Assembly (NCBI RefSeq): GCF_017377575.1 | Contig: NZ_JAFREM010000002.1 | Location: 1 to 64,000 of the forward strand | Length of the DNA stretch: 64,000 bases | From: Candidatus Enterococcus moelleringii | GTDB lineage: Bacteria; Bacillota; Bacilli; Lactobacillales; Enterococcaceae | Direction of reading: 5' to 3' | Shown: positions 56,009-64,000 of the stretch, piece by piece | How the letters are laid out: each line of letters starts with the position of its first letter | Numbering within the stretch: the stretch's first letter is position 1 | Notes under the pieces: model-generated | Databases searched by the model: none | Told to the model about the DNA's origin: nothing | The model's input: the letters and a program-made list of their open reading frames with translations, nothing else | Program-made: the position numbers and the translations under genes

Positions 56009-56142
56009 TGTTGAGCTTCACTACTGGCTTAGTTGGAGGACTGACTTGGCAGCTGGGATGTTTTTTTGTGATGCCTTGGCGCTATCGGTTATCCAAAAGT
56101 TGGGAAACAAACTTTCGATTCAAAAAAAGGCGGAATTTGTGA
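56005..56142 (+). CDS. Possible small membrane ORF (45 aa)
   Basis: MMLSFTTGLVGGLTWQLGCF gives one membrane segment, followed by a basic tail (RLSKSWETNFRFKKRRNL), the topology of a small inserted peptide. It starts inside the stop codon of the preceding ORF. No independent ribosome binding site. Confidence 0.3.
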   Translation: MMLSFTTGLVGGLTWQLGCFFVMPWRYRLSKSWETNFRFKKRRNL

Positions 56143-56200
56143 TAAATTAGTATTAGTAAATGCATCTTTGTTCAAAAGAGCGAGAAAAGAGGAACACACA

Positions 56201-56530
56201 TTGACTAGTATGGAGAAAATCACGCAATTTCGCGAGGAGCGCAACTGGCGTCAATTTCATAACGAGAAGGATTTGGCTTTGTCGATTTCTTTGGAGGCAG
56301 CGGAGCTTTTGGAGCTGTTCCAATGGAAGACTTCCGAGGAAGCGCGCAAGAATCCAGAGCGTTTGAAGGAAGAATTGGCGGATGTATTGATTTATTCCTA
56401 TATGATGGCGGACAATTTAGGCTTTGACATCGATGAGATTATCGCTGAGAAGCTGGTGAAAAATGCCGTCAAGTATCCGGTGGAAAAAAGTAAAGATAGT
56501 AAACAAAAGTATAATGAGTTAAGTCAGTAG
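56201..56530 (+). CDS. MazG-like nucleotide pyrophosphohydrolase
   Basis: Of 109 aa, all-alpha NTP pyrophosphatase of the MazG/dCTPase (RS21-C6-like) group. The metal-binding helix motifs are visible: SLEAAELLELFQW (ExxE) and EELADVLIYSYMMADNLG (ExxD). Substrate is probably a non-canonical or surplus dNTP. The TTG start 56201 lies eight bases after AGAGG and gives MTSMEKITQFREERNW, the normal N terminus; a longer reading from 56168 is not supported. Confidence 0.85.
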   Translation: MTSMEKITQFREERNWRQFHNEKDLALSISLEAAELLELFQWKTSEEARKNPERLKEELADVLIYSYMMADNLGFDIDEIIAEKLVKNAVKYPVEKSKDSKQKYNELSQ

Positions 56531-56605
56531 ACTGCAGAAACTTCGATAGTCAGAGCCTTTAAATTTGGCTATCGAAGTCCGCTGCAGCTACTGGCTTTTT
56601 ATTTG
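56531..56605 (+). terminator. Terminator after the MazG-like gene
   Basis: Long imperfect stem CTGCAG..ACTTCGATAG / CTATCGAAGT..CTGCAG with inner AGCC/GGCT pairing, followed by CTGGCTTTTTATTT. Confidence 0.65.
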
Positions 56606-56615
56606 TTGGGAATTT

Positions 56616-56708
56616 TTGACATTTTTTTATGATTATTGCTTATATAGTTTTGAAAGGAGTTTAATCGGTGTCAGTCTATTGACATTTGTTTTTTAATTGA
56701 ATTCTAAT
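56616..56708 (+). promoter_or_regulatory. Two tandem promoters before the Mga-type regulator
   Basis: P1: TTGACA (56616-56621), 18 bp, TTATAT (56640-56645). P2: TTGACA (56679-56684), 17-18 bp, TTCTAAT (56702-56708). Both are preceded by T-rich DNA. Confidence 0.55.
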
Positions 56709-56791
56709 CCCTTTTTCACCAAGTAAAATTTACAAAAATATAAAAACCTGATACTCTCAAATTGCAGGATAGTATGAAGGAGGAGATAAGA

Positions 56792-58306
56792 ATGGACTTT
56801 CGTGATATTCTCGGCACCAGCAGCAAGCGTCGGCTGCAGCTGATTGAACAGTTGTATTACAATCGCGACGGACTTCCAAGCGACCAATTAATGAGTGAGC
56901 TGGATTGCTCATTGCCCATCTTGTTGGATGATGTCAGGCTGGTAAATGAAAAGAACGACTATTTTCACATTGAAAAGTACAAAGGTCTGTACCGCTTGTC
57001 CATGAGGGAGAGAGTCAGTATCGGGAATTTGTACGCGGAAACCTTGATTAATTCTCAGGAATTTCAGATCATTGAACAGCTTTTGTATGAGGAATGCGAC
57101 AATATCACTAATTTGGCAGATCGTTTGTACCTGAGTGTGTCCAATACCCAACGTTATTTAAAAAAGGTGAAGTTTGCCCTGGAGAAGGCGGGGATGTATT
57201 TACGTTATCGGCCTTTGCGGATTGAGGGCAAGGAAAGTGTGATCCGCCATTTTTACTATCGCTATTTTGTCGAGAAGCAAAATGCTTTTGAAAATATTCT
57301 GCCGATGATGAAGGACTTTCAATTTAACTCGATTGAACAGTTTGTAGTTGAATTTATCGAGGAGAATAATTTGTATCGGAAGTATATTTTTCAAAAACGG
57401 TTGATCTATACGATTTATGTCAGCCTGTGGCGGGTAAAAAATGGGCACACGTATCCAACCAGTGAATTACGCAATAAGGGATTTATTTTACCCGATCAAG
57501 AAAACTATGATGAGTTTAACAAGACGGCCAATGATCTGTTTCAGGTTGAGTTGACTGATGGAGTTATCCGCGACTGCATGTGGCTGATTTATGGGGATGC
57601 AGTTGTTTTCAGCAATGCACATCGGGAAATGGCTTTGGCGGATAATTTACGCTATCAAACTTTGTATCATCAGCACTATGAACTAGCAGAAGAATTTAAC
57701 AAACTGCTAGGTGGAAAAATGGATCAGCAGGCGCTTGTTGATATGACCACAGTTTTAATGAATGACTTCTATTTATATGACCGCAACGGTGCGTTTGTGT
57801 CGATCTTACGACGCAGCCGTGACACCTTCCTTGAAATGACCGCGATTATGTACCAAAAACCAATTGTTCGTGTCTCAGAAATTGTTCGAAAATTTGTGAA
57901 TAAATACGGCATGTACCGAGAATCCGATTTTGTGATGAACTATGTATATTTGCTTTTAACAGCCGAGGTGAACAGTCTGGAAATGCTGGTGGAGCAGGAT
58001 GATCCGATTCGTCTGCTGCTGTTATCGGACTTAACACCTACTGAAGAAACCTTTTTGGCTAAGCATATCGGCAAAATTATCAGCGGGAATTTTGAGATTT
58101 CCTACTTTGAAAATGTGGTGGATCGCAAGCAGGGGATGTATCTTGAAATGCTGAATTATGATGGCTTAATTACTACCGGTTCGGTAGACGGGGTGCCGGA
58201 AGATTTTCCAGTGGTTGTGATGGACCCGTATGTTACGCCCAAGGCCTTAGTGGTTATTCAGAATTTAGTGAACGAGCTTTCCTTAAATAAGGAATTAGGG
58301 TTGTAG
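56792..58306 (+). CDS. Mga-type transcriptional regulator
   Basis: Of 504 aa. Two N-terminal winged-helix units (residues 10-65, and 105-140 with NITNLADRLYLSVSNTQRYLKK) precede a long helical middle part of PRD-like type and a C-terminal EIIB-like domain (about 400-495). Proteins of this family (Mga, AtxA, MafR) respond to PTS-linked signals. I start at ATG 56792, which has AAGGAGGAG upstream. Its target is unknown; no adjacent gene is an obvious candidate. Confidence 0.85.
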   Translation: MDFRDILGTSSKRRLQLIEQLYYNRDGLPSDQLMSELDCSLPILLDDVRLVNEKNDYFHIEKYKGLYRLSMRERVSIGNLYAETLINSQEFQIIEQLLYEECDNITNLADRLYLSVSNTQRYLKKVKFALEKAGMYLRYRPLRIEGKESVIRHFYYRYFVEKQNAFENILPMMKDFQFNSIEQFVVEFIEENNLYRKYIFQKRLIYTIYVSLWRVKNGHTYPTSELRNKGFILPDQENYDEFNKTANDLFQVELTDGVIRDCMWLIYGDAVVFSNAHREMALADNLRYQTLYHQHYELAEEFNKLLGGKMDQQALVDMTTVLMNDFYLYDRNGAFVSILRRSRDTFLEMTAIMYQKPIVRVSEIVRKFVNKYGMYRESDFVMNYVYLLLTAEVNSLEMLVEQDDPIRLLLLSDLTPTEETFLAKHIGKIISGNFEISYFENVVDRKQGMYLEMLNYDGLITTGSVDGVPEDFPVVVMDPYVTPKALVVIQNLVNELSLNKELGL

Positions 58307-58311
58307 CGATA

Positions 58312-58337
58312 AAGCCAGCAGATTTTGCTGGCTTTAT
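58312..58337. terminator. Convergent terminator
   Basis: AAAGCCAGCA-gatt-TTGCTGGCTTT between two convergent genes. The end of the VOC gene overlaps it. Confidence 0.75.
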
Positions 58338-58726
58338 TCGTGTAATTCTAACGGCAGACCGTCTGGATCGAAAAAGAAGGTCATTTTCTCGCCGGTAAAG
58401 TCGTCGGTGCGCAGCGGCTCGCAAGCTACACCATGGGATTCAAGGTAAGCAACGGTGTCTTCGATGGCATCGGTTTTGAAGGCTAAATGCCGCAGTCCGC
58501 TGGCTTCCGGGTAACTAGGGCGCTTCGGCGGATTCTTGACGGCAAAGATTTCCAGCTCGGCACCATTGGCCAGCTGCAGGTCCAATTTATAATCGTCCCG
58601 TTCTTCGCGGTAGTGTTCCCTTATAATCGGAAGCTTTAAAATATCCACGTAAAATTCGCGGGCTTTTTGATAATCTGAAACGATAATTGCTACGTGATGG
58701 ATGGTGTTAAATGATGGCTGATACAT
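58334..58726 (-). CDS. VOC-family protein (glyoxalase/GloA2-like)
   Basis: Of 130 aa, two beta-alpha-beta-beta-beta repeats. Putative metal ligands lie at the expected places: His in IHHVAIIV, Glu in AELEIFAV, His in LRHLAFKT and Glu in LPLELHE. It is closest to the small YaeR/GloA2 type, whose physiological substrate is not established. ATG 58726 is followed on the other side of the gap by the TPP riboswitch, read in the opposite direction. Confidence 0.85.
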   Translation of the reverse strand: MYQPSFNTIHHVAIIVSDYQKAREFYVDILKLPIIREHYREERDDYKLDLQLANGAELEIFAVKNPPKRPSYPEASGLRHLAFKTDAIEDTVAYLESHGVACEPLRTDDFTGEKMTFFFDPDGLPLELHE

Positions 58727-58839
58727 AAAAAATCCCCTTTCTTGCTACCAAGCATAGCACAGCTTTTGGCAGAAATCTGCTGGTGCGGCTGTCAGAAGGG
58801 GAAAATCTATGCTATACTCTAATCATAATTTAATATAGA

Positions 58840-58930
58840 AACATTTGGGGTGCTAAAAAGCTGAGATTATACCCATGGAACCTGAAACAGTTAGAACTGG
58901 CGCAGGGAAATGTCGTAAAAACATCAATTG
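58840..58930 (+). promoter_or_regulatory. TPP riboswitch (THI element)
   Basis: All conserved blocks are present in order: TTTGGGGTGC, AGCTGAGATTATACCC, GAACCTGAAACAGTTAGAAC and GGCGCAGGGAAATGT. Outer stem ACATTT/AAATGT closes the aptamer. A -10-like TATACT with upstream TG (58810-58818) may be the promoter. Confidence 0.97.
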
Positions 58931-58931
58931 C

Positions 58932-58962
58932 GCCCGTCCATTTATTTGGTCGGGCTTTTTTT
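58932..58962 (+). terminator. Terminator of the TPP riboswitch
   Basis: GCCCG-(14 nt)-CGGGC followed by TTTTTTT. Thiamine pyrophosphate binding would allow it to form and stop the thi operon. Confidence 0.9.
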
Positions 58963-59042
58963 AAGACTTCTCTCTGCCGTTCTAGTAGCAAGAGAAGTCT
59001 TTTTGATTGTTCAGAGTATGGTTTAGGAAGGGAGTTGGGTGT

Positions 59043-59558
59043 TTGCAAAGAGCGAAGCTGCAAAAAATGATGCTGTTAGCCATGATGATTGCGTTGGATG
59101 TTGTACTGTCACCGTTGTTTCGCGTGGAGGGGATGGCACCGATGTCCAGTGTGATGAATGTTTTAGCTGGCGGGCTGTTGGGACCCGTGTATGGAACGGC
59201 GATGGCTTTGTGTTGTGGGGTCATCCGTATGGTTTTATTGGGGATGCCGCCCTTAGCTTTGACGGGTGCAGTTTTTGGCGCCTTTTTGGCGGGGCTATTG
59301 TATCGCATGACCGGAAGTATTTATGGTTCCATGATCGGGGAAATTATCGGCACCGGGATTATCGGTTCGCTGCTGTCGTATCCGATGATGGTTTTCTTAA
59401 CCGGCAGTCAGCAGGGGTTGTATTGGATCATTTATACCCCGAGATTTATCGGAGCGGCCTTAATTGGTTCCTTCGTGGCTTTATTTGTTTGGAAGTTGAT
59501 TTGTCGTGTACCAGTGTTTATAAGATGCCAGCAATTATTTGGAGGGATTAAGTCATGA
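59043..59558 (+). CDS. thiW: ThiW, putative thiazole-precursor transporter subunit
   Basis: Integral membrane protein of 171 aa, an ECF-type substrate-binding (S) component. It is predicted to import hydroxyethylthiazole because it is always linked to thiM and TPP riboswitches. MMIALDVVLSPLFRVEGMAPM at the N terminus is typical, followed by about five hydrophobic segments. I choose TTG 59043, eight bases after GGAAGGGAG. Its stop overlaps the thiM start (ATGA). The general ECF energising module is not in the window. Confidence 0.9.
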   Translation: MQRAKLQKMMLLAMMIALDVVLSPLFRVEGMAPMSSVMNVLAGGLLGPVYGTAMALCCGVIRMVLLGMPPLALTGAVFGAFLAGLLYRMTGSIYGSMIGEIIGTGIIGSLLSYPMMVFLTGSQQGLYWIIYTPRFIGAALIGSFVALFVWKLICRVPVFIRCQQLFGGIKS

Positions 59559-60376
59559 GTAAACTATCAGCCGCAGTAAAAGATGTATTTCCGTTGTCCA
59601 CGTCGCCTTTGGTTCAATGCATTACCAATGAAATCACCTGTGAATCGATGGCCAATTCCTTGTTGTATATTGATGCCAAACCGGTGATGGCGGATGATGC
59701 CCGCGAGTTTCCGGCTTTTTTCCAGCAAACCGACAGCCTGCTGCTGAATCTGGGACGTATTTCTCCGCAGCGGGAGGCCAATATTTTTGAAGCCAGCCGT
59801 TTTGCGAAAATGCACCACAAACCAACCGTTATCGACGTGGTAGGTTTAGCGGCTAGTCCTTTGCGACAGGAAATGGCGCTGCAACTAATGAAGCAGCCGC
59901 CTCAAGTCGTTAAAGGCAACATCTCAGAAATGCGGGCGTTGTGTCAGCTGGAAAGTCACGGGCGCGGCGTTGACGGTAGTTCGTTGGATCAGTCGGAAGA
60001 AGCGCTAACCGAATTGACCGCAGCATTGAAGATCTTGGCAGCCGACTACCCAGATACTACCTTCTTGGCAACCGGTGCGGTGGATGTGGTGGTGAATCAG
60101 ACCGAAGCTTGCCTGTTGGAAAACGGAGTGGATGAACTGGACTGCTTTACGGGAACCGGCGATATCGTAGGTGCCATGATTGCGGCGTTATTAGGTGTCG
60201 GCCTGGAACCTTTCCCGGCAATCATTGCGGCGGTTAGCTACTTTAATTGCTGCGGAGAAAAAGCCAAAGAACTGGTTCCTGAAGGCTTAGCCGATTTTCG
60301 TCAAGCCACCTTAAATCAGCTTTCGCTGTTGATGAAGACCGACTGGGAAAAACAAGTGAAGGGGAAAATGGTATGA
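59555..60376 (+). CDS. thiM: Hydroxyethylthiazole kinase
   Basis: Salvage enzyme of 273 aa that phosphorylates the thiamine thiazole. [20 protein letters not shown] at the N terminus, VVKGNISEM in the middle and the anion-hole motif [11 protein letters not shown] near residue 200 are those of ThiM ribokinase-fold enzymes. It sits between the presumed thiazole importer and thiE with 4-bp overlaps on both sides. Confidence 0.93.
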   Translation: MSKLSAAVKDVFPLSTSPLVQCITNEITCESMANSLLYIDAKPVMADDAREFPAFFQQTDSLLLNLGRISPQREANIFEASRFAKMHHKPTVIDVVGLAASPLRQEMALQLMKQPPQVVKGNISEMRALCQLESHGRGVDGSSLDQSEEALTELTAALKILAADYPDTTFLATGAVDVVVNQTEACLLENGVDELDCFTGTGDIVGAMIAALLGVGLEPFPAIIAAVSYFNCCGEKAKELVPEGLADFRQATLNQLSLLMKTDWEKQVKGKMV

Positions 60377-60996
60377 ACAACGAACTACTGAAGCTTTATT
60401 TAGTGACGGGACGTTATGATTTTAGCGATGAGGAGTTTTTGACGATCATCGAAGAAGCTTGCCAAAACGGCGTAACCTCGGTTCAGCTGCGGGAAAAGGA
60501 ATTGTCCACTCATGACTTTTATCAGCTGGCATTAAAGGTCAAGGCGGTGACTGCTCGCTACGATATTCCTTTGATTATTAACGATCGGTTGGACATTTGT
60601 CTGGCTGTGGATGCTGAAGGGCTGCATATCGGTGACGATGAGCTTCCAGTGACGGTAGCCCGGCGTTTATTGGGCTCGGATAAAATCCTCGGAGTATCCG
60701 CTAAAACACTGGAAAGAAGTGTAGAGGCTCAAACAGAGGGGGCTGACTATTTAGGCGTGGGGGCGATTTTCCCTACCCCAACGAAGGAGTCTGATGTGAC
60801 ACCTATAGCGACTTTAAAAGAGATCACGGGATCTGTGGCGCTTCCGGTGGTAGCCATCGGCGGAATTAAGCTGGGTAACCTGTCTGCTTTGACAGATAGC
60901 GGAATTACTGGTATATCAGTAGTAAGCGAAATAATGAAAGCTGAAGATGTGCCTCAAACAGTCAAAAGCCTGCGCCAGGCAGTTGAGGCCCTGTAA
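60373..60996 (+). CDS. thiE: Thiamine-phosphate synthase
   Basis: TIM-barrel enzyme of 207 aa that joins the thiazole phosphate and pyrimidine pyrophosphate. [40 protein letters not shown] and VAIGGI are its conserved active-site blocks. Coupled to thiM by ATGA. ThiD, which supplies the pyrimidine pyrophosphate, is not encoded next to it and must be elsewhere. Confidence 0.93.
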   Translation: MNNELLKLYLVTGRYDFSDEEFLTIIEEACQNGVTSVQLREKELSTHDFYQLALKVKAVTARYDIPLIINDRLDICLAVDAEGLHIGDDELPVTVARRLLGSDKILGVSAKTLERSVEAQTEGADYLGVGAIFPTPTKESDVTPIATLKEITGSVALPVVAIGGIKLGNLSALTDSGITGISVVSEIMKAEDVPQTVKSLRQAVEAL

Positions 60997-61023
60997 TGTA
61001 TCTTTGGTTAAAAGGAGGCCCCC

Positions 61024-61350
61024 ATGATTAGCTACAAAAAAGATCAAACGTTCCAAAAAGTCGATGAGAACACCGAGCGTTGTGTGGTAACTCATAGCGA
61101 CAAGATTATGTCGGTAGTCGTACGTTTCAAAGAAGTTCAAGAAAGTACTTCGTTGCACAGCCATCCGGAAGAACAGGTAACCTATATCGTTAAAGGCAAG
61201 TTCAAGTTTTTTGAAGAAGACCAAGAATATATTGTCGAACCTGGTGATTTTCTGCGTTTTGAGTCCAATGTGCGCCACGGCTGTGTTCCATTAGAACCAA
61301 ATTCCGAGTTGGTCGACACCTTTACACCGATTCGCAAGGATTTTTTGTAA
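61024..61350 (+). CDS. Cupin-domain protein
   Basis: Single-domain cupin, 108 aa. The two cupin motifs are visible: SLHSHPEEQVTYIVKGKFKF and PGDFLRFESNVRHG, with three His and one Glu that could bind a metal. It follows thiE after 27 bp with AAAGGAGG, so it is probably the last gene of the TPP-regulated operon. Function unknown; a link with thiamine metabolism is inferred only from position. Confidence 0.8.
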   Translation: MISYKKDQTFQKVDENTERCVVTHSDKIMSVVVRFKEVQESTSLHSHPEEQVTYIVKGKFKFFEEDQEYIVEPGDFLRFESNVRHGCVPLEPNSELVDTFTPIRKDFL

Positions 61351-61371
61351 AATTGAATGAGTGATACATTG

Positions 61372-61402
61372 AGCCGATGAGGGAGATTTCATCGGTTTTT
61401 TC
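61372..61402 (+). terminator. Terminator of the thi operon
   Basis: CCGATGA-(8 nt)-TCATCGG followed by TTTTTT. Confidence 0.85.
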
Positions 61403-61490
61403 CTGTGCGCTAAAAGCATAGAAACCGGGTTTCCAGCCGTTGTAGCGTATAATGATTCTTATACTATCAGGTGTCCAAAGGAGTAAAATC

Positions 61491-62414
61491 ATGTTAGAAC
61501 AATCCACCATCACGACCGGTGAAAAGACGAGAGAGTGGCTGTCCATCACGGCGCCAACCGAGGAAGAAATCCTCAGCTATGCAGCGAAGTTTGACCTGCC
61601 GAAGGATGTATTTACCCTCCATCCTTTTACCGAAGAAGTTTCGCGAATTGAAATCCTTGATTCAGACAAGCTGGGCCAGTGTGTCAGCCTGGTTTTGATC
61701 AGCTATCAGGTGGAACAGGATGTTTCCGATTCGGTTGAGGGGGCGTTGCTGCCGATTTCGTTTCTGTTTTCAGAAGACCGAGTGATTACGGTGGCTTCAG
61801 ATACCTACGAGCTGTTGAAAATGCAGCGGATGTTTGAAGCCTGCGAAGGCGATGCGGCGCAGTTTATCATTGCTTATATTTTATACACCTACCACAATTA
61901 TCTGCTGGCTTTAAACAAGCAAAAACGGATGATCGATGAAGTCAACGAGGCCTCTAAAAATAGTACCGAAAAGGACAACCTGATTTTACTGCGGGATATC
62001 GAAAAAAACCTGGTTTATCTGGAGCATACGCTAGACGATCAAAAACAAACGACGGACTTGATTTTAGCAGATGAACGGATCATTAGCCAGATTTCCAAGG
62101 AAGCGTTGAACGATGTTCGGATCAGCTGCCGGCGGGTTGAAAAGCTGGTGCATTTGTATCGCGGATTAGTGGATTCCACCAGCGGAATGGTATCGGCTTT
62201 GATGGACAATACCTTGAATCACTTGATGAAATATCTGGATTCAGCGGCCTTGATTATTTCCATTCCCACCTTGATTTTCAGTCTGTGGGGGATCAATACC
62301 GGCGGACTACTGTGGAAGGATTCGATTTTGGGTTCACTGAGTGTAGTTCTGCTGGCACTGGTGTTAACGATTATTGGTGTCATTTTGCTGCGGCGCAAGG
62401 ACTTTATGGACTGA
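61491..62414 (+). CDS. CorA-family divalent cation transporter
   Basis: Of 307 aa. A large cytosolic domain with long helices (residues 1-245) precedes two C-terminal membrane segments. The CorA signature loop between them reads WGINTGG, so the usual GMN is GIN, as in some divergent members. It ends in RRKDFMD. Substrate is probably Mg(II), possibly Zn(II) or Co(II). I start at ATG 61491, preceded by AAAGGAG; the upstream reading overlaps a TATAAT (61448-61453) that may be the promoter. Confidence 0.85.
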   Translation: MLEQSTITTGEKTREWLSITAPTEEEILSYAAKFDLPKDVFTLHPFTEEVSRIEILDSDKLGQCVSLVLISYQVEQDVSDSVEGALLPISFLFSEDRVITVASDTYELLKMQRMFEACEGDAAQFIIAYILYTYHNYLLALNKQKRMIDEVNEASKNSTEKDNLILLRDIEKNLVYLEHTLDDQKQTTDLILADERIISQISKEALNDVRISCRRVEKLVHLYRGLVDSTSGMVSALMDNTLNHLMKYLDSAALIISIPTLIFSLWGINTGGLLWKDSILGSLSVVLLALVLTIIGVILLRRKDFMD

Positions 62415-62541
62415 TTATCAATTGAAGTTGTCGCTTTAAGCAACGCACAAATTCAAGTGGGAATTTGCGAAGGTTATTCCCGAGAACAGAAATTGGATGT
62501 GTTAAGATGGAAGTGAAGAAAAGAGTGAGGAGGTAATAGCC

Positions 62542-63114
62542 ATGATTGGAGCTGCCGCTAGTTCATTTGTCGCTTTTTTGCTGGTGTTGATCCTAGTCCA
62601 AGGACAAAATATCCAGCCAGCTGATGTCGCATTTTCCCAAAAAGTGATCACTTATCGCAAGGCTGGACTAACCAAAATGTTTCTCTTCTTTACTAAATTA
62701 GGCAAAGCGGTACCGACGCTGTTAATCTGTCTATTGCTGGTACTTATTCCCCAAACTCGAACCACGATTGCTTTGAATGTGGGAATTAATGTGGTGGCAA
62801 CTACCGGCCTTACATTTATTATTAAACGTATCTTTAAGCGGGAACGGCCGCGAGACAACCGCCTGGTGGAAGAAACGGATCATAGTTTCCCCAGTGGTCA
62901 TTCTTCGACAGCCGCGACACTTTATATCGGAATATTTTTGAACGCTCTGTTGTTTATGAACGCAGCTTGGTGGTTGGCTGTGCCGGCGTTCCTTCTGAGT
63001 TTTTTAGTCGGCTTTAGCCGCGTATACCTGGGCATCCATTATTTCACCGATGTGTTAGGCGGCTGGTTTTTAGGGCTGACAATTGCTTTTGTGGTTCCAC
63101 TATTGATGAATTAA
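62542..63114 (+). CDS. PAP2-family membrane phosphatase
   Basis: Of 190 aa, with about five membrane segments. The three phosphatase motifs are complete: KRIFKRERP, FPSGHSS and SRVYLGIHYFTDVLGG. Likely substrates are lipid phosphates such as undecaprenyl pyrophosphate or phosphatidic/phosphatidylglycerol phosphate. ATG follows GAGGAGG. Single gene with a shared terminator. Confidence 0.9.
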   Translation: MIGAAASSFVAFLLVLILVQGQNIQPADVAFSQKVITYRKAGLTKMFLFFTKLGKAVPTLLICLLLVLIPQTRTTIALNVGINVVATTGLTFIIKRIFKRERPRDNRLVEETDHSFPSGHSSTAATLYIGIFLNALLFMNAAWWLAVPAFLLSFLVGFSRVYLGIHYFTDVLGGWFLGLTIAFVVPLLMN

Positions 63115-63115
63115 A

Positions 63116-63146
63116 CAAACCCTGCGATTTTTTTCGCAGGGTTTTA
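63116..63146. terminator. Bidirectional terminator
   Basis: AAACCCTGCG-atttttt-CGCAGGGTTT between the convergent PAP2 and dsdA genes, with T residues on the plus strand and AAA-rich flank giving T residues on the minus strand. Confidence 0.85.
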
Positions 63147-63147
63147 C

Positions 63148-64000
63148 TTATTTGCCTAATTGATAAGCTGCCACACGTTCTGCTTCGGGCACCATATTTC
63201 CGCCAGTTCCCCAAACAATGTGGGTTCCTTTGCGAAGCTGTGGATTTTCTTGGGCAAAGGTTCGGTTTACATCTGAAAATGAAGCAAAACCAGCTGTCGA
63301 AGAGGGTTCCACGAAAATGTCTTCCTGATCCTTCAACAACCGCAGATAGTGATACAACCGCTGATCCGCCACCGTGGTTTCCCCATATAAGAAGGGCTCA
63401 ATTACCTCACCCACTAAACGGGATGGTCGGCCAACTGCCAAACCATCGGCCGCGGTTTTCCCGTCCAAGCCAATATCAGAAACTGCGATCTGATCATTTA
63501 ACTGAGTGTACAACCCCAGCAGCATGCAAGGAGCATGAGTGGGCTCCACGAAAATAATCGTAACAGCCTCGCCGAATAATTGATGCAGACCAAAGGCTAC
63601 GCCGCCAGGACTGCCGCCAACCCCGCAAGGCAGATAAACAACTAGCGGCTGTTCCTTGGAAATAGTAATTCCTTGGTGGATTAACTGCTGCTGCAAACGC
63701 AAAGCCGCCACACTGTAGCCTAAGAAAAGATCCCGTGAGGCTTCATCGTCAACAAAATGACAGTTAGGATTTCCTTCCGCCGTCTTTCGCCCAGCGGCTA
63801 CTGCTTGACTGAAGTCTCCAGGATGCTCAACGACAGTGACTCCTCGTTCTCGCAATAAATCCTTTTTCCATTGTTTAGCATCTTCTGACATATGCACCGT
63901 GGTTCGAAAGCCCAGCTTCGCCCCCATAATTCCAATGCTTAAGCCTAAATTACCAGTCGAACCTACTGCAATTTCATATTGAGAAAATAGTTCAAGAAAG
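63148..64000 (-). CDS. dsdA: D-serine dehydratase, 3' part (continues beyond the window)
   Basis: PLP enzyme converting D-serine to pyruvate and ammonia. About 284 C-terminal residues are visible, and the frame stays open to the right edge. The segment [20 protein letters not shown] is the substrate/phosphate-contact region, and [17 protein letters not shown] is the PLP-phosphate glycine loop. The catalytic lysine lies upstream, outside the window. An apparent start at 63927 is an internal methionine. Confidence 0.92.
   Translation of the reverse strand, partial: FLELFSQYEIAVGSTGNLGLSIGIMGAKLGFRTTVHMSEDAKQWKKDLLRERGVTVVEHPGDFSQAVAAGRKTAEGNPNCHFVDDEASRDLFLGYSVAALRLQQQLIHQGITISKEQPLVVYLPCGVGGSPGGVAFGLHQLFGEAVTIIFVEPTHAPCMLLGLYTQLNDQIAVSDIGLDGKTAADGLAVGRPSRLVGEVIEPFLYGETTVADQRLYHYLRLLKDQEDIFVEPSSTAGFASFSDVNRTFAQENPQLRKGTHIVWGTGGNMVPEAERVAAYQLGK

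Overview
The window looks like a chromosomal segment of an Enterococcus or a close relative. The pointers are a ctsR-clpC pair without mcsA/mcsB, a low-to-moderate G+C content, frequent TTG/GTG starts behind strong Shine-Dalgarno sequences, and protein sequences of the enterococcal type (RpoB, RpoC, glutathione reductase, Dps). The species is not assigned.

Layout. 1-8.6 kb: tRNA-Pro, the CtsR-controlled clpC operon, the trhP1-trhP2 tRNA-hydroxylation pair, glutathione reductase and the SstT symporter. 8.6-12.8 kb (minus strand): birA and a three-gene TrpXYZ-like ABC importer. The importer is preceded by what reads as a complete transcription attenuator: a consensus promoter, an 18-residue leader peptide ending in Tyr/Phe codons, competing hairpins and a terminator. 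12.9-20.6 kb: rpoB-rpoC. 20.7-25.6 kb: msrA, a prepilin peptidase, dps and argG/argH with an ARG box. 25.7-26.6 kb: rplM-rpsI.

26.6-37.5 kb is an AT-rich genomic island inserted in the 3' end of rpsI. A near-duplicate of the rpsI 3' end marks the right border. The island carries a tyrosine integrase broken by several lesions, a small excisionase-like gene, two small unknown genes, a divergent 420-residue unknown protein with repeated operator-like sites, and a type I restriction system in the order hsdM-hsdS-prrC-hsdR. The prrC-like gene keeps the ATPase motifs and an Arg/Glu/His triad with the spacing I recall for the anticodon nuclease PrrC. Such a gene would give the restriction system a tRNA-cutting backup.

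37.7-44.6 kb: a lipoprotein whose mRNA appears leaderless, an unknown protein, a metallophosphoesterase, a P-type cation ATPase behind a yybP-ykoY (manganese) riboswitch, and an orphan Phd/YefM-type antitoxin. 44.6-51.4 kb: a decayed PTS IIB remnant, a SorC-family regulator and an acetoin-dehydrogenase-like operon (E1 alpha, E1 beta, E2, E3). Between E1 alpha and E1 beta lie about 650 bp of four tandem repeats. Each repeat can fold into the same long stem, and compensatory base changes between copies indicate a selected structure. I regard this as the most unusual object in the window.

51.4-64 kb: an octamer microsatellite, proC, an AraC-type regulator with two unknown genes, an unknown protein with a lysine/arginine-rich tail, a MazG-like hydrolase, an Mga-type regulator, a VOC protein, a TPP-riboswitch-controlled thiW-thiM-thiE-cupin operon, a CorA-like transporter, a PAP2 phosphatase and the 3' part of D-serine dehydratase, which runs off the right edge. 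No rRNA gene, CRISPR array or intact insertion sequence was seen.
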